NCBI GenBank assembly: GCA_002731825.1
Contig: PCCS01000001.1
Span: forward strand, 1 to 64,000
Source: Myxococcales bacterium
GTDB lineage: Bacteria; Myxococcota_A; Bradymonadia; UBA7976; UBA1532
Direction of reading: 5' to 3'
Length of the DNA stretch: 64,000 nucleotides
The notes under the pieces were generated by a model that was not told where the DNA came from, made no database searches, and was given only the letters and a program-made list of their open reading frames with translations. The translations under genes were made by a program, and so were the position numbers. Positions 1 through 7,392 of this stretch are shown here, in pieces (the first letter of the stretch is position 1; each line of letters opens with the position of its first letter).

Positions 1-162
1 CAGCTCCGCCAGCTCCACCTTCGGCTCCAGCTCCGCCAGCTCCACCTTCGGCTCCAGCTCCGCCAGCTCCACCTTCGGCTCCAGCTCCGCCAGCACCACC
101 TTCGGCTCCAGCTCCGCCAGCACCACCTTCGGCTCCAGCTCCGCCAGCTCCGCCTTCGCCGC
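1..162. repeat. 27-bp tandem repeat (six copies, cut by window edge)
   Basis: Six head-to-tail 27-bp units start at 1, 28, 55, 82, 109 and 136. The first three are identical; later units carry single changes (a T to A change in units 4 and 5, several changes in unit 6). On the minus strand each unit encodes the nonapeptide GAGGAGAEG within the lipoprotein gene. The near identity of the units suggests recent slippage or unequal recombination, so the copy number is probably variable between strains. Confidence 0.9.
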
Positions 163-1309
163 CAGCTCCGCCGGCTTCATCTTCACGACACGCGGCAAAC
201 TCTTCCGGGCATGCGATTTCGCAGGCGTCTCCGTCTGCGCATTGCTCCTCATTCACGCAAGAGAATACATCTCCCAGTAGGCCTCGTGCCTCTCGATCTG
301 TTGTATCGATACAGGCATTTTGGCACGCCGCATCCATGGCCGGGCAATTGAAGACGCAATCGACAGCAGGGCCACATGCACTTTCACCGAAAACAACACC
401 GTCTTCTAAGCATGCATCAATTTCCATTGAGCAAAACTCTTGCTGGCATTCGCCTTCGAACTCAGGGCAGTTCTCCTGGACGCACTCTACAGCTGTATTG
501 TAGAGATCGACTGCGTCTTGGTCTGACGCGACGATACATGCGTTCACACAGTCTTGGCGTGCAGCGCCTTCGGGACACCCGTTAAAGCATTGGAGAAGCT
601 CACCGCAGGTGCCTTCTCCTTCCGGTGCCGGAGGCGTGCTGAAACCACAGGCTTCTAGTTCCGCCACACAACGCTGGTTGACACAGTCCAGGTCTGCGTT
701 TCCATCGAGATCTCGGCACTGTTCGCGGTCGATACAATTAAGAATGGCTTGGAATCGGGCTTGGCCTTCTGGGGTTGCGTTGGCCAGACATTGCTCCCGG
801 CAAGCTTGATCATTACAATTCGATAGGCATCGATTCAGATCTTGGCATTCGGCAATGCCAGGGTCGCCTCCACCGCCGGCTCCGCCAGCACCACCAGCGC
901 CGCCGCCAGTGCCACCGGCACCGCCGCCAGTCCCGCCGGCACCGCCGCCAGTCCCACCGTCACCGCCGCCAGTCCCACCGTCACCGCCGCCAGCACCGCC
1001 AGCGCCGCCAGCACCGCCAGCACCGCCAGCACCACCAGCACCGCCAGCACCGCCGGCTCCGCCAGCACCACCAGCGCTTGGAATACACACATTACTGGTG
1101 CAGCGAAAACCAGCTTCGCACATGCCTTCGCTGCACGGTTCAACACAGATCTTGGTCTCACCAATTTGAGCGCATAGGCTGCTTGCGCAGTCACCACCGG
1201 AGTCACAAGCCTCTCCGAGTGCGGCATTGCCACCATCGCTGTCGCCGCCACAGGCAGTCAGCGCGAACGTTGTACAAAAGACAAAAAACAGTTTTTTGAG
1301 TTGTGTCAT
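1..1309 (-). CDS. Cys-rich lipoprotein with Gly-rich repeats (partial)
   Basis: Reading leftward from the ATG at 1309, an open frame continues off the left edge (436 codons seen, no stop). It opens with a lipoprotein signal peptide ending LTAC, so Cys20 is the likely lipidated residue. A Cys-rich module of about 55 residues follows (ACDSGGDCASSLC, then EPCSEGMCEAGF), then a Gly/Ala linker of about 70 residues built from GGAGG and GGDGGTGG units. Next comes a second Cys-rich stretch of about 220 residues with paired motifs such as CLSNC, CFNGC and CVFNC, and finally a Gly-Ala-Glu tandem repeat that runs off the window. This layout is common in myxobacterial-type surface lipoproteins. The frame is real and not a shadow: the opposite-strand Pro-rich frames merely mirror the GGA/GCC codons. 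Function is unknown; an outer-membrane or surface location is inferred from the lipobox. Confidence 0.8.
   Translation of the reverse strand, partial: MTQLKKLFFVFCTTFALTACGGDSDGGNAALGEACDSGGDCASSLCAQIGETKICVEPCSEGMCEAGFRCTSNVCIPSAGGAGGAGGAGGAGGAGGAGGAGGAGGAGGGDGGTGGGDGGTGGGAGGTGGGAGGTGGGAGGAGGAGGGGDPGIAECQDLNRCLSNCNDQACREQCLANATPEGQARFQAILNCIDREQCRDLDGNADLDCVNQRCVAELEACGFSTPPAPEGEGTCGELLQCFNGCPEGAARQDCVNACIVASDQDAVDLYNTAVECVQENCPEFEGECQQEFCSMEIDACLEDGVVFGESACGPAVDCVFNCPAMDAACQNACIDTTDREARGLLGDVFSCVNEEQCADGDACEIACPEEFAACREDEAGGAGGEGGAGGAGAEGGAGGAGAEGGAGGAGAEGGAGGAGAEGGAGGAGAEGGAGGA
868..1076. repeat. Short in-frame Gly/Ala-coding repeats
   Basis: This stretch consists of imperfect 9- and 18-bp units that encode GGA-type tripeptides and a GGDGGTG variant on the minus strand. 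It forms the flexible linker between the two Cys-rich parts of the left-edge lipoprotein. The repeats keep the reading frame, so length changes would not break the protein. Confidence 0.75.
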
Positions 1310-1915
1310 TTAATTCATAACTCCAGTTGATAAATGCGAAGACCCATCGCGGCTCATTTTGGCGATGGCAACAGTTGCAAACTCAAACATAGAATGGAGA
1401 AACGAAGCAAGTCAAACCGACAATTTAGGCTCAAATGCCTGTTTGTCTGTCGAATGCGGGGCGCTTGAGTTATCAGTCATTCGACCGAAGGTCTGCTGCT
1501 TTTAAGGTTTGGGAAGAATGCTAGGAACCTGCCTTTCTAGGCAGACGTCTTTTGCGAAGCACCGAGACCGCTGGTCGGATGGCCGAAAGAAGTGAGCATA
1601 GCGAACGGCAGAGTTTGATCTTTCAGACAAAACTGCGTTTCGACATCGTGCATTACGTCTCGTGGCGTGAGACGCAATGCACGATGTCGATGCAATGACT
1701 CGAGCGCCACGCTGTGCGGCAACCCACTGCGCGACGCAGAACCAAAACCCCCTGTGCCTCCTGGGTCATGGCTCTCGCCGTGCATACGGTATATCGGCTG
1801 TTCTGATTGCTACTTGAATGAAAAATCGAATTATCGTGCGAAAAAGTGGGTCCTTATCGGGCGGTCGAAGATAACATAAGGCGCCACAGCACTGCATTCA
1901 CCTCTGCTATCTAGG
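1310..1915. other. Intergenic region with palindromes, no convincing gene
   Basis: About 600 bases separate the left-edge lipoprotein from the next gene. I find no open frame with a believable start and ribosome site; an 82-codon minus-strand frame (1537-1785) has no recognisable features. The region contains a long hairpin (1640-1690), a smaller one at 1566-1576 (GACC, GCT loop, GGTC) and G+C-richer sequence between 1530 and 1770 than in its flanks. It could be a small non-coding element or a palindromic repeat family member; see the findings. Confidence 0.6.
1640..1690. repeat. Long hairpin, 22-bp arms with one mismatch
   Basis: The left arm (1640-1661) and right arm (1669-1690) are inverted copies that differ at a single position, separated by the 7-base loop GTGGCGT. 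The stem starts TCGACATCG and ends CGATGTCGA. No T-tract follows on either strand and no gene ends here, so it does not look like a terminator. Such a perfect extended stem in non-coding sequence suggests a structured RNA, a protein-binding palindrome or a REP-like mobile element. Confidence 0.7.
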
Positions 1916-2824
1916 CTACCATTGCCTCACGAGGGAAATCATTTCTTCGTCTGAAAGGTACACATCTTCGACCTCATCTTGGTCAAGAAACCAGTCCATA
2001 ATGATGCCAGCTTTTTTGCTTGCTCGCATGTCCTCTTCGAGCATGGGTGCCAAGCGGCTGGCAAGTTGCTTGGAGTCCTTGTTCGGTACGAGCTCTAATT
2101 TTTCATTCTTGATGAGTAAATCAATGAATGACTGTGCCGATTGGATCGCCATCTCATCGACATAGTCGTCTTCTAGCTCGCCCTCCAGATCATCAAGATC
2201 ACCCAATGAATCCAGACCTGAACCATCACCCGCGATGAGACTGGCCACGATAGCTTCAAGTGGATCAGCAGGCATTTCAGCGACAGCTTTCTTCGGTTTG
2301 GGCGCTTCCGTTGCTGTACTGTAGGCGTCCAAAAATGCGTCAAGATCGGATTCCGAAACAGAACCAAAATCAATTTTGCCCTCACTTTCGTCTTCGAGTC
2401 CAGTGAGCGGCCTGTGACCGCGCTTAGCGGTCTGTGGCGTTGCTGAAGACTCTTGCTTGGCCTCCTCATTTGCTGTCGCCTCGGCTTCGAAGCCGAGGCT
2501 GCCCAGAATTTTTGTAATTGCGTCATTTGATAGGTCAGTCTGCTTCACTTCGCTTTTCCCCAGTCTTTCCATAGGCCATTCTCGAGTCAGTCCATTGATC
2601 AGTTTTTCCAAGTCTTTCAGGTCGACTGAAAATCGCCAACTGAACCCAGCAAAGTTCCGTTCAACACTAAACCCGCCACTCTGATTCGAACTGACACTCA
2701 CCGAGCCATGGCGAAAAAATACATCATTCCCTAATGGGATTTCCCCATCGCGTGCGAGCTGTTTCGCAAGTTCGCTGAAGGCTTCACGTAAATTGCGGTC
2801 AACCGCGATAGACTCTAAGGCCAT
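1916..2824 (-). CDS. Hypothetical acidic protein (302 aa)
   Basis: I do not recognise this protein. The ATG at 2824 is preferred over an upstream GTG at 2833 because GAGGAG lies 8 bases before the ATG and would overlap the GTG. It has no signal peptide or membrane segment, so it is probably cytoplasmic. The first ~100 residues look like a folded domain (aromatic-rich, with SVSVSSNQSGG and WRFSVDLKDL). The middle (about 105-215) is acidic and low in complexity, rich in Asp, Glu and Ser. The last ~85 residues are predicted helical (SFIDLLIKNEKL, DWFLDQDEVEDVYLSDEEM). A helical C-terminus behind an acidic linker suggests a protein-binding role, but this is inference. It is divergently oriented from the regulator starting at 3039. 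Confidence 0.75.
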   Translation of the reverse strand: MALESIAVDRNLREAFSELAKQLARDGEIPLGNDVFFRHGSVSVSSNQSGGFSVERNFAGFSWRFSVDLKDLEKLINGLTREWPMERLGKSEVKQTDLSNDAITKILGSLGFEAEATANEEAKQESSATPQTAKRGHRPLTGLEDESEGKIDFGSVSESDLDAFLDAYSTATEAPKPKKAVAEMPADPLEAIVASLIAGDGSGLDSLGDLDDLEGELEDDYVDEMAIQSAQSFIDLLIKNEKLELVPNKDSKQLASRLAPMLEEDMRASKKAGIIMDWFLDQDEVEDVYLSDEEMISLVRQW

Positions 2825-3038
2825 AATCCGCACTCCTCAAACCGAAGACCGTATCAAATGGATAGTCGACGTTACCATCGTTCTCTAATGTAGCACCGCC
2901 ATCTACACCAATGATCAGAGCCGAGCAAGCTTTAGACCGTTAAATTAGCAAATTAAGTGGCTCGTGTCGGTTGATTTTTAGATGACTAAAAACAAAACCA
3001 CTTGAATTATTGCTCGTGTTTAGTCTAATCGCTCAATA

Positions 3039-4514
3039 ATGAGCAATTATAAATCAACGAAGCCAAATCAAATCGTGTCCTATTTACGTCGTGAAGGGTT
3101 GATTCGGCCCTTACCCGGTGAGCCGCATTTTCTCTCAGAAGAGCACGACCTGATCGAGGCCGAATTAAACCGATACAGAAACAGCCTTGTACACCAATAC
3201 AATATTCCAATTGGTTTGGTCGAAAGGTGGCATTCGGTCTTTGATGGATTGGCGCGATTTACAGCATTAACGCACCAAACGTATTGGGAGAAAGTCTATG
3301 GAACAGCCTTGACCTCAAGCGTGTGTAATGCGGTCTTCGGTCAAAATCTTAGGATTGAATTATATCGCTCACGCTCAACGCGACGTCGAATCATGCTCAT
3401 GGGTCATGGGGGCGCCGGTCGCGCGGGCATCGGTGACCGTATCCGACAACTGACGGTTGAATGTCTCGTGAGAGCCAATCAGATGGGCGACCCCAAAGGA
3501 GTCAGCCGGTCTGTTCGATTGTCTACTGGACATGATGACATCGCCACCGACGTCTTTGGTGGTCGCAGGTATGGCACGACCGAGCAGGTTGCAGGCTGTT
3601 TAGCCGATTGTAATGCATCAGTTCTCTTTCTCGACGAAGCGCTTCAAATGCCGGACAATTTGCAGCCACGCTTTTTAGCCGCTTTGGACACCGATTCCGC
3701 GGGCTATATGGCTCATCAGAATCAGGCCAGTAATCTCCACTTAATTACTGGCGTACAAGGTGAATTCGAACGGGACAATTATGAGCAAACATCAGTTATT
3801 CGTGCTTTATTTGAAAGTCTATGTCGTGATGGGTTAATTGAGATACCGGCATTCAATACACTGATAAGTGAAGTCGATGATTGGTTGAGAATCTTCTCGA
3901 TTGTTTATCAGAATGTGGCGCGCAGCTATTGCGGTCTTTCTTCGATTTCACTCCATCAATACGGTGCTAGATCCGACGAATTCATCCCCGATGACGTTGC
4001 CGCTGACGTAATCGCTGATGAACAGACTGCCTTCATGACTTGGATTACCGACAGCGTCAGGGTAGAGCGCATCGCTCGATGTACATGGCTGTCCTTTCAA
4101 GATTATGATTGGTCCGGTAATCTCCGCGAATTGGAAGCTTTAATCCGCTCGCTCATCAACGTTCAGATTTCCGGCCCATTGGAACTGCATGTCATCGAAG
4201 AGCAATGTCAACGGTTCTTGCGTCGGGGCAATCGCTCGCAAGAGCATGTGTCACGCGAATCATCTTGGTTGCTCAATTTTGACTCCGCTCTCCACACGTT
4301 ACCCTTAAGTGATGAGACCCTGCCTACAGTGATTTCCCAAGTCGAGGCGACCTATTTCCGGTTGGCTGCTGAACGGGCAGCAAAAGTCCGGCATCCCGGA
4401 CATGCGCGTTTGCAGGATGTAGCCCGATTACTCGGTATTCCGAGGCAGACAGCTGCACGAAAATGGAAGCAATACGGCCTGCCACCCAGTTTGTTGTCAA
4501 CTGATTCCCACTGA
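3039..4514 (+). CDS. Degenerate sigma-54-type AAA+ regulator with Fis-like HTH
   Basis: This 491-residue protein has the skeleton of a bacterial enhancer-binding protein. Residues 119-132 occupy the Walker A place (GHGGAGRAGIGD, where the invariant Lys is Arg). Residues 194-200 give a good Walker B (SVLFLDE), 358-366 a WSGNLRELE motif matching the family WPGNVREL, and 457-481 a Fis-type helix-turn-helix (DVARLLGIPRQTAARKW). The sigma-54 contact loop GAFTGA is absent: the equivalent place reads FGGRRYGTTEQ. No receiver domain is visible; the N-terminal ~100 residues are unknown. ATP hydrolysis and sigma-54 activation are therefore doubtful, and it may act as a DNA-binding regulator of other kind. 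No clear ribosome site precedes the ATG. It faces away from the unknown gene at 1916-2824 and could control it. Confidence 0.75.
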   Translation: MSNYKSTKPNQIVSYLRREGLIRPLPGEPHFLSEEHDLIEAELNRYRNSLVHQYNIPIGLVERWHSVFDGLARFTALTHQTYWEKVYGTALTSSVCNAVFGQNLRIELYRSRSTRRRIMLMGHGGAGRAGIGDRIRQLTVECLVRANQMGDPKGVSRSVRLSTGHDDIATDVFGGRRYGTTEQVAGCLADCNASVLFLDEALQMPDNLQPRFLAALDTDSAGYMAHQNQASNLHLITGVQGEFERDNYEQTSVIRALFESLCRDGLIEIPAFNTLISEVDDWLRIFSIVYQNVARSYCGLSSISLHQYGARSDEFIPDDVAADVIADEQTAFMTWITDSVRVERIARCTWLSFQDYDWSGNLRELEALIRSLINVQISGPLELHVIEEQCQRFLRRGNRSQEHVSRESSWLLNFDSALHTLPLSDETLPTVISQVEATYFRLAAERAAKVRHPGHARLQDVARLLGIPRQTAARKWKQYGLPPSLLSTDSH

Positions 4515-4564
4515 GAATTACCATTCGAAGACCGTTTTTAGAGCAAGCGCTCTAAAATGAGCCC

Positions 4565-4680
4565 ACATTTGGTCAAATCGTTTTTATTCTTTTTGGTTTT
4601 TATGCCCATTTTTTGACCGTTTTTGGTCTTGGTTTCCAGCCAAATATGGTCACTAAGAGAGACTTAAGACCAAATATGGT
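4565..4680. promoter_or_regulatory. Cluster of GACCAAA(TATGGT) sites
   Basis: The decamer CAAATATGGT occurs twice in direct orientation (4641-4650 and 4671-4680), exactly 30 bp apart, close to three helical turns. Related inverted half-sites ACATTTGGTC (4565-4574) and TTTTTGGTCTT (4619-4629) lie upstream. Just before the cluster is a 9-bp palindrome (4536-4544 with 4549-4557, TTTTAGAGC-AAGC-GCTCTAAAA) directly after the regulator gene. The phased repeats look like binding sites, possibly for the neighbouring regulator, but no promoter or gene start is obvious next to them; the rightward sequence only leads into the end of a converging gene. Confidence 0.35.
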
Positions 4681-4798
4681 TTTGATTCATCTTGGAGGCG
4701 ACATGAGGTGGTCACAGTTTTCGGATCCAATAGCCCTAGACGTCGCAACGAGATACGGCGTTCATAACCTACTCTCTTGTCGGGAGAGACCCGCTCAG

Positions 4799-6070
4799 CT
4801 AGAGCTTCTTGAATTTTGATTTGGGGAATTTCTTACCTGCTGCCTCAAGTCGACCGGTGAGGTCTAGGGGAGGGCCTTCTGGCAGTAGGTCGAATGAACC
4901 ATCAGGCAAATAGATGACATAAACAGGAATTCCATTTCGACCCAGTTTATCGAGAAGCTTCCAAAGAGAATCGTCCTTAGTCAGGTCCACCGTCAGCGGC
5001 CGAATCCCTGTCTTCGCCAAGACGCGTTTGACCTCATCAACCTCGAGGTGAGTTTTCTTAAATGCTTTACAATTGACGCACCAAGATGCGGTAAAATCTA
5101 CCAGAATGGGTTGCTGCCGTTTCGTTGCTTGTTGATGTTTTGCCTCAGTGTATAATTGCCACTTAATCCGAGTTGGATCGCTGAGGTCAGTCAACGACGT
5201 CTCCGTCTCTTCGATTGGCGACGAACGTCGTTCGTCCAGATTCAGAAACATATATGCACTGGAGCAGATAAGCAGCGGAACCAAGAGCATTTTTGCCCGG
5301 CGCATAACGCCTTGTGTCTGACTGGTTCGGACTTGTTCGAACCACCACAGGGAAATTGATAGAGCCAATAAAAACCAGAGGAAATCATTAGCTGCAACGG
5401 TTGTGAGTTGTTCTTGAAGAGTGCCGTAATAGAAGACGGCGGCACCGAAAAGGGTAAAACCGACCAAGAGCTTAAAGGTATTCATCCAGTTGCCCGGTTT
5501 AGGGAAAAGCTTGATGGCACCTGGGATGAACCCAACCGCCAAGACCGGCAAAGACAGTCCAAAGCCAATACTGGAGAATAGAACGACCGTTTCATACCAG
5601 CTCGCATCTTTGGCGAGGGCGGCGGCCGTCGCACCACCTAGAATTGGCGCTGAGCAGGGCGTTGAGACCAACGTGATGAGTGCACCATGGCTAAACGAGC
5701 CCCAGAGTCCATGACCGGACTGCCCGGCCCCCATTGAAAAAGAGATCTCGAAGACCCCAACAGCATTGAGTCCAAATGCGAATAAAAGCGCGACGAGAAA
5801 GGCGACAAATCCCGAATTCTGCATCTGAATACCCCATCCTAAGGGGTCTCCGGCGGCGCGAATAGAAATCACCAACGCAGCAAATCCAATGAAGGTCAAA
5901 ACGGCCCCGGCCGTGAATGCGAGGGCATCCTTCCTTCGATCCGACGTGCTGACACTGCTCTGCATAACCCAGCCTTGCACCTTGAAAGCAAGCACCGGCA
6001 GGACACAGGGCATGATGTTAAGAATCAGTCCGCCCAAGATGCCTGCTACAATATTCGTGAGAAGTTCCAC
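4799..6070 (-). CDS. DsbD-like thiol:disulfide transporter, short form
   Basis: This 423-residue inner-membrane protein should pass electrons from cytoplasmic thioredoxin across the membrane to periplasmic disulfide systems. The membrane part (about residues 5-270) has multiple hydrophobic segments and the DsbD/CcdA motifs LNIMPCVLPV and STPCSAPILGG, whose cysteines form the redox pair. The C-terminal part is a thioredoxin-like domain with ASWCVNCK near residues 325-332 and a cis-Pro motif GIPVYV. The N-terminal periplasmic alpha domain of E. coli DsbD is missing, as in the ScsB/short DsbD types where a separate partner is used. The GTG at 6070 is chosen because AGGAG lies 5 bases before it; an upstream GTG at 6109 lacks such a site. 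The gene stands alone, its end converging on 4515-4798. Confidence 0.88.
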   Translation of the reverse strand: MELLTNIVAGILGGLILNIMPCVLPVLAFKVQGWVMQSSVSTSDRRKDALAFTAGAVLTFIGFAALVISIRAAGDPLGWGIQMQNSGFVAFLVALLFAFGLNAVGVFEISFSMGAGQSGHGLWGSFSHGALITLVSTPCSAPILGGATAAALAKDASWYETVVLFSSIGFGLSLPVLAVGFIPGAIKLFPKPGNWMNTFKLLVGFTLFGAAVFYYGTLQEQLTTVAANDFLWFLLALSISLWWFEQVRTSQTQGVMRRAKMLLVPLLICSSAYMFLNLDERRSSPIEETETSLTDLSDPTRIKWQLYTEAKHQQATKRQQPILVDFTASWCVNCKAFKKTHLEVDEVKRVLAKTGIRPLTVDLTKDDSLWKLLDKLGRNGIPVYVIYLPDGSFDLLPEGPPLDLTGRLEAAGKKFPKSKFKKL

Positions 6071-6191
6071 CGCTCTCCTGACCTTTAGACGGTTGCTTAA
6101 CGTAACCACGATAAACGTGCGCCTGTTCCAGATTCAATGAGTTCTTTCTACGAATTCGCATTACCCTGGTAATTTTTTCTTTTAGAAGAGG

Positions 6192-6260
6192 TGCGCCCCC
6201 AATGGATGGGGGCGCAATATCGGGCTTGCACAGCGGGGGAGTGGGGGAAATAGCCCGATA
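6192..6260. terminator. Two adjacent hairpins after the GAF-like gene
   Basis: Two strong stems lie side by side. One is TGCGCCCCC (6192-6200) with GGGGGCGCA (6208-6216), loop of 7; the other is TATCGGGCT (6218-6226) with AGCCCGATA (6252-6260), loop of 25. They lie just past the stop of the leftward gene at 6282. A T-tract does not follow directly, so a classical Rho-independent terminator is only partly supported; they may alternatively act as a transcript-stabilising structure. Confidence 0.5.
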
Positions 6261-6281
6261 AAAGGAGACGATACGCTCAGT

Positions 6282-7208
6282 TCAAATTACGTCCTTAATC
6301 CGATCAAATGCAGACATTACCGGAGGCTCTGGACTCAGGATTTCTACCGGTGCAATGAAACGAGCCTGGCCGATGGACGATCCAAACTGTGCTTTGATCC
6401 TAAATTCAACTCTGAGTCGCTTGTTGATGATCGATTCAAACTTTAATAACCGTTCCGTCCAAACCAATCGATGCTGGTCTGCTCGAACCCCCTCGGTAAT
6501 CACTGCAATGAGATTGTGACCGAAGGTTGATGTGTGAACTTGAGTATCCAGCTGCTCAGAGATCATTTGAACCAAGAGAGCGCGGACCCAGCGTTGAGCC
6601 ATGACATCGGCAGGTCCCGTTGTTCGACTGTCGTCGACGAGTTTAATCAGCACGATGTTCGGGCTTCTGACGTTTGTTTCGACCACAGCAGGCGTCTCGT
6701 GACGAATTCGACCAAATTTAATCAACGCATCGACCATGCAAGCGCGTACCTCTCTCAAGAGATTGACTTGCGTATCAGTCAACGAGCAGGATTCGTCGCT
6801 GTAAAACGTGACGACAGCCATCAAATGACCTCGACTCTCAAGGGCGCCCGTCCAAGCAATCCTCGCCAGATCTCCAATGGGTTTCGGATCGATGACCACC
6901 CCAACCTGTTGTAGAGTGTCCATCGCGTCATCGCTGTCCCGACCTATCGGTAGACTTGGCAAGCAGCGCCCATTATGTCCGATAATTTGTTCCTTGAACT
7001 GGGCGGATAACGGTTTGATTGAGGTCACGTAAATGATTGGCTCATCTACAATTGCTAAGCTAATTGCTTCGATTTTCAACCGGTCGAAGAGTGGTCTTTG
7101 AATTGTTTCAAGCAAGGCACTGACTGAGCGTGAATCTCGACAGTTTTGGAGTAAGCGGGTCAGTTCAGGATTAAGCGAATCGGTTAGGCTTTTATTTTGA
7201 TATTGCAT
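6282..7208 (-). CDS. GAF-like sensory protein with degenerate GGDEF-like half
   Basis: This 308-residue cytoplasmic protein has no signal peptide or membrane segment. Residues ~20-165 follow a GAF-domain pattern (SLAIVDEP, RGHLMAVVTFYSDESCSLTDTQVNLL, a helix ending in VDALIKFGR). Residues ~185-280 resemble the GGDEF fold in layout, with IVLIKLVDD at the first strand and a late QFGSSIG strand. At the signature position, however, it reads TFGHNLIAVI, so the GGDEF motif is absent and cyclic-di-GMP synthesis is not expected. GGGAG lies 5-6 bases before the ATG. It stands alone between the folE2 operon end and the dsbD-like gene. The role is probably ligand sensing; the GGDEF relationship is an inference from pattern only. 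Confidence 0.6.
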   Translation of the reverse strand: MQYQNKSLTDSLNPELTRLLQNCRDSRSVSALLETIQRPLFDRLKIEAISLAIVDEPIIYVTSIKPLSAQFKEQIIGHNGRCLPSLPIGRDSDDAMDTLQQVGVVIDPKPIGDLARIAWTGALESRGHLMAVVTFYSDESCSLTDTQVNLLREVRACMVDALIKFGRIRHETPAVVETNVRSPNIVLIKLVDDSRTTGPADVMAQRWVRALLVQMISEQLDTQVHTSTFGHNLIAVITEGVRADQHRLVWTERLLKFESIINKRLRVEFRIKAQFGSSIGQARFIAPVEILSPEPPVMSAFDRIKDVI

Positions 7209-7392
7209 GTCGACTCCCAGCTTTTAATCGGACGTTTACGTCACTGGTATAAAAGAGAGAGCAAGCGCTGTGCCAATGGGGCAACCAGCCTCAATTGCAC
7301 CCGGTTTTGGCCCCGACTCGCGCGTGTAAACGTCAAAATGCCAATGGATGACTGTCAGCTAATTGTCATGAAATCATCTGAGCCAATTGGGC

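Noticed and set aside
1-162. Tandem repeats resembling a CRISPR array
   Set aside because: Units are directly adjacent with no spacers and keep the reading frame of a protein.
842-1251. Pro-, Ser- or Ala-rich open frames in and opposite the repeat tract
   Set aside because: They are alternative-frame shadows of the GGA-coding repeats of the left-edge lipoprotein, which alone has a signal peptide and Cys-rich modules.
1537-1785. 82-codon minus-strand frame
   Set aside because: It contains the long hairpin, has no ribosome site and no recognisable motif.
4536-4557. Palindrome after the regulator gene as a terminator
   Set aside because: No T-tract follows on either strand; the A/T runs are within the stem.
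4613-4819. 68-codon plus-strand frame
   Set aside because: It runs through the repeated CAAATATGGT sites, overlaps the end of the DsbD-like gene and has no ribosome site.
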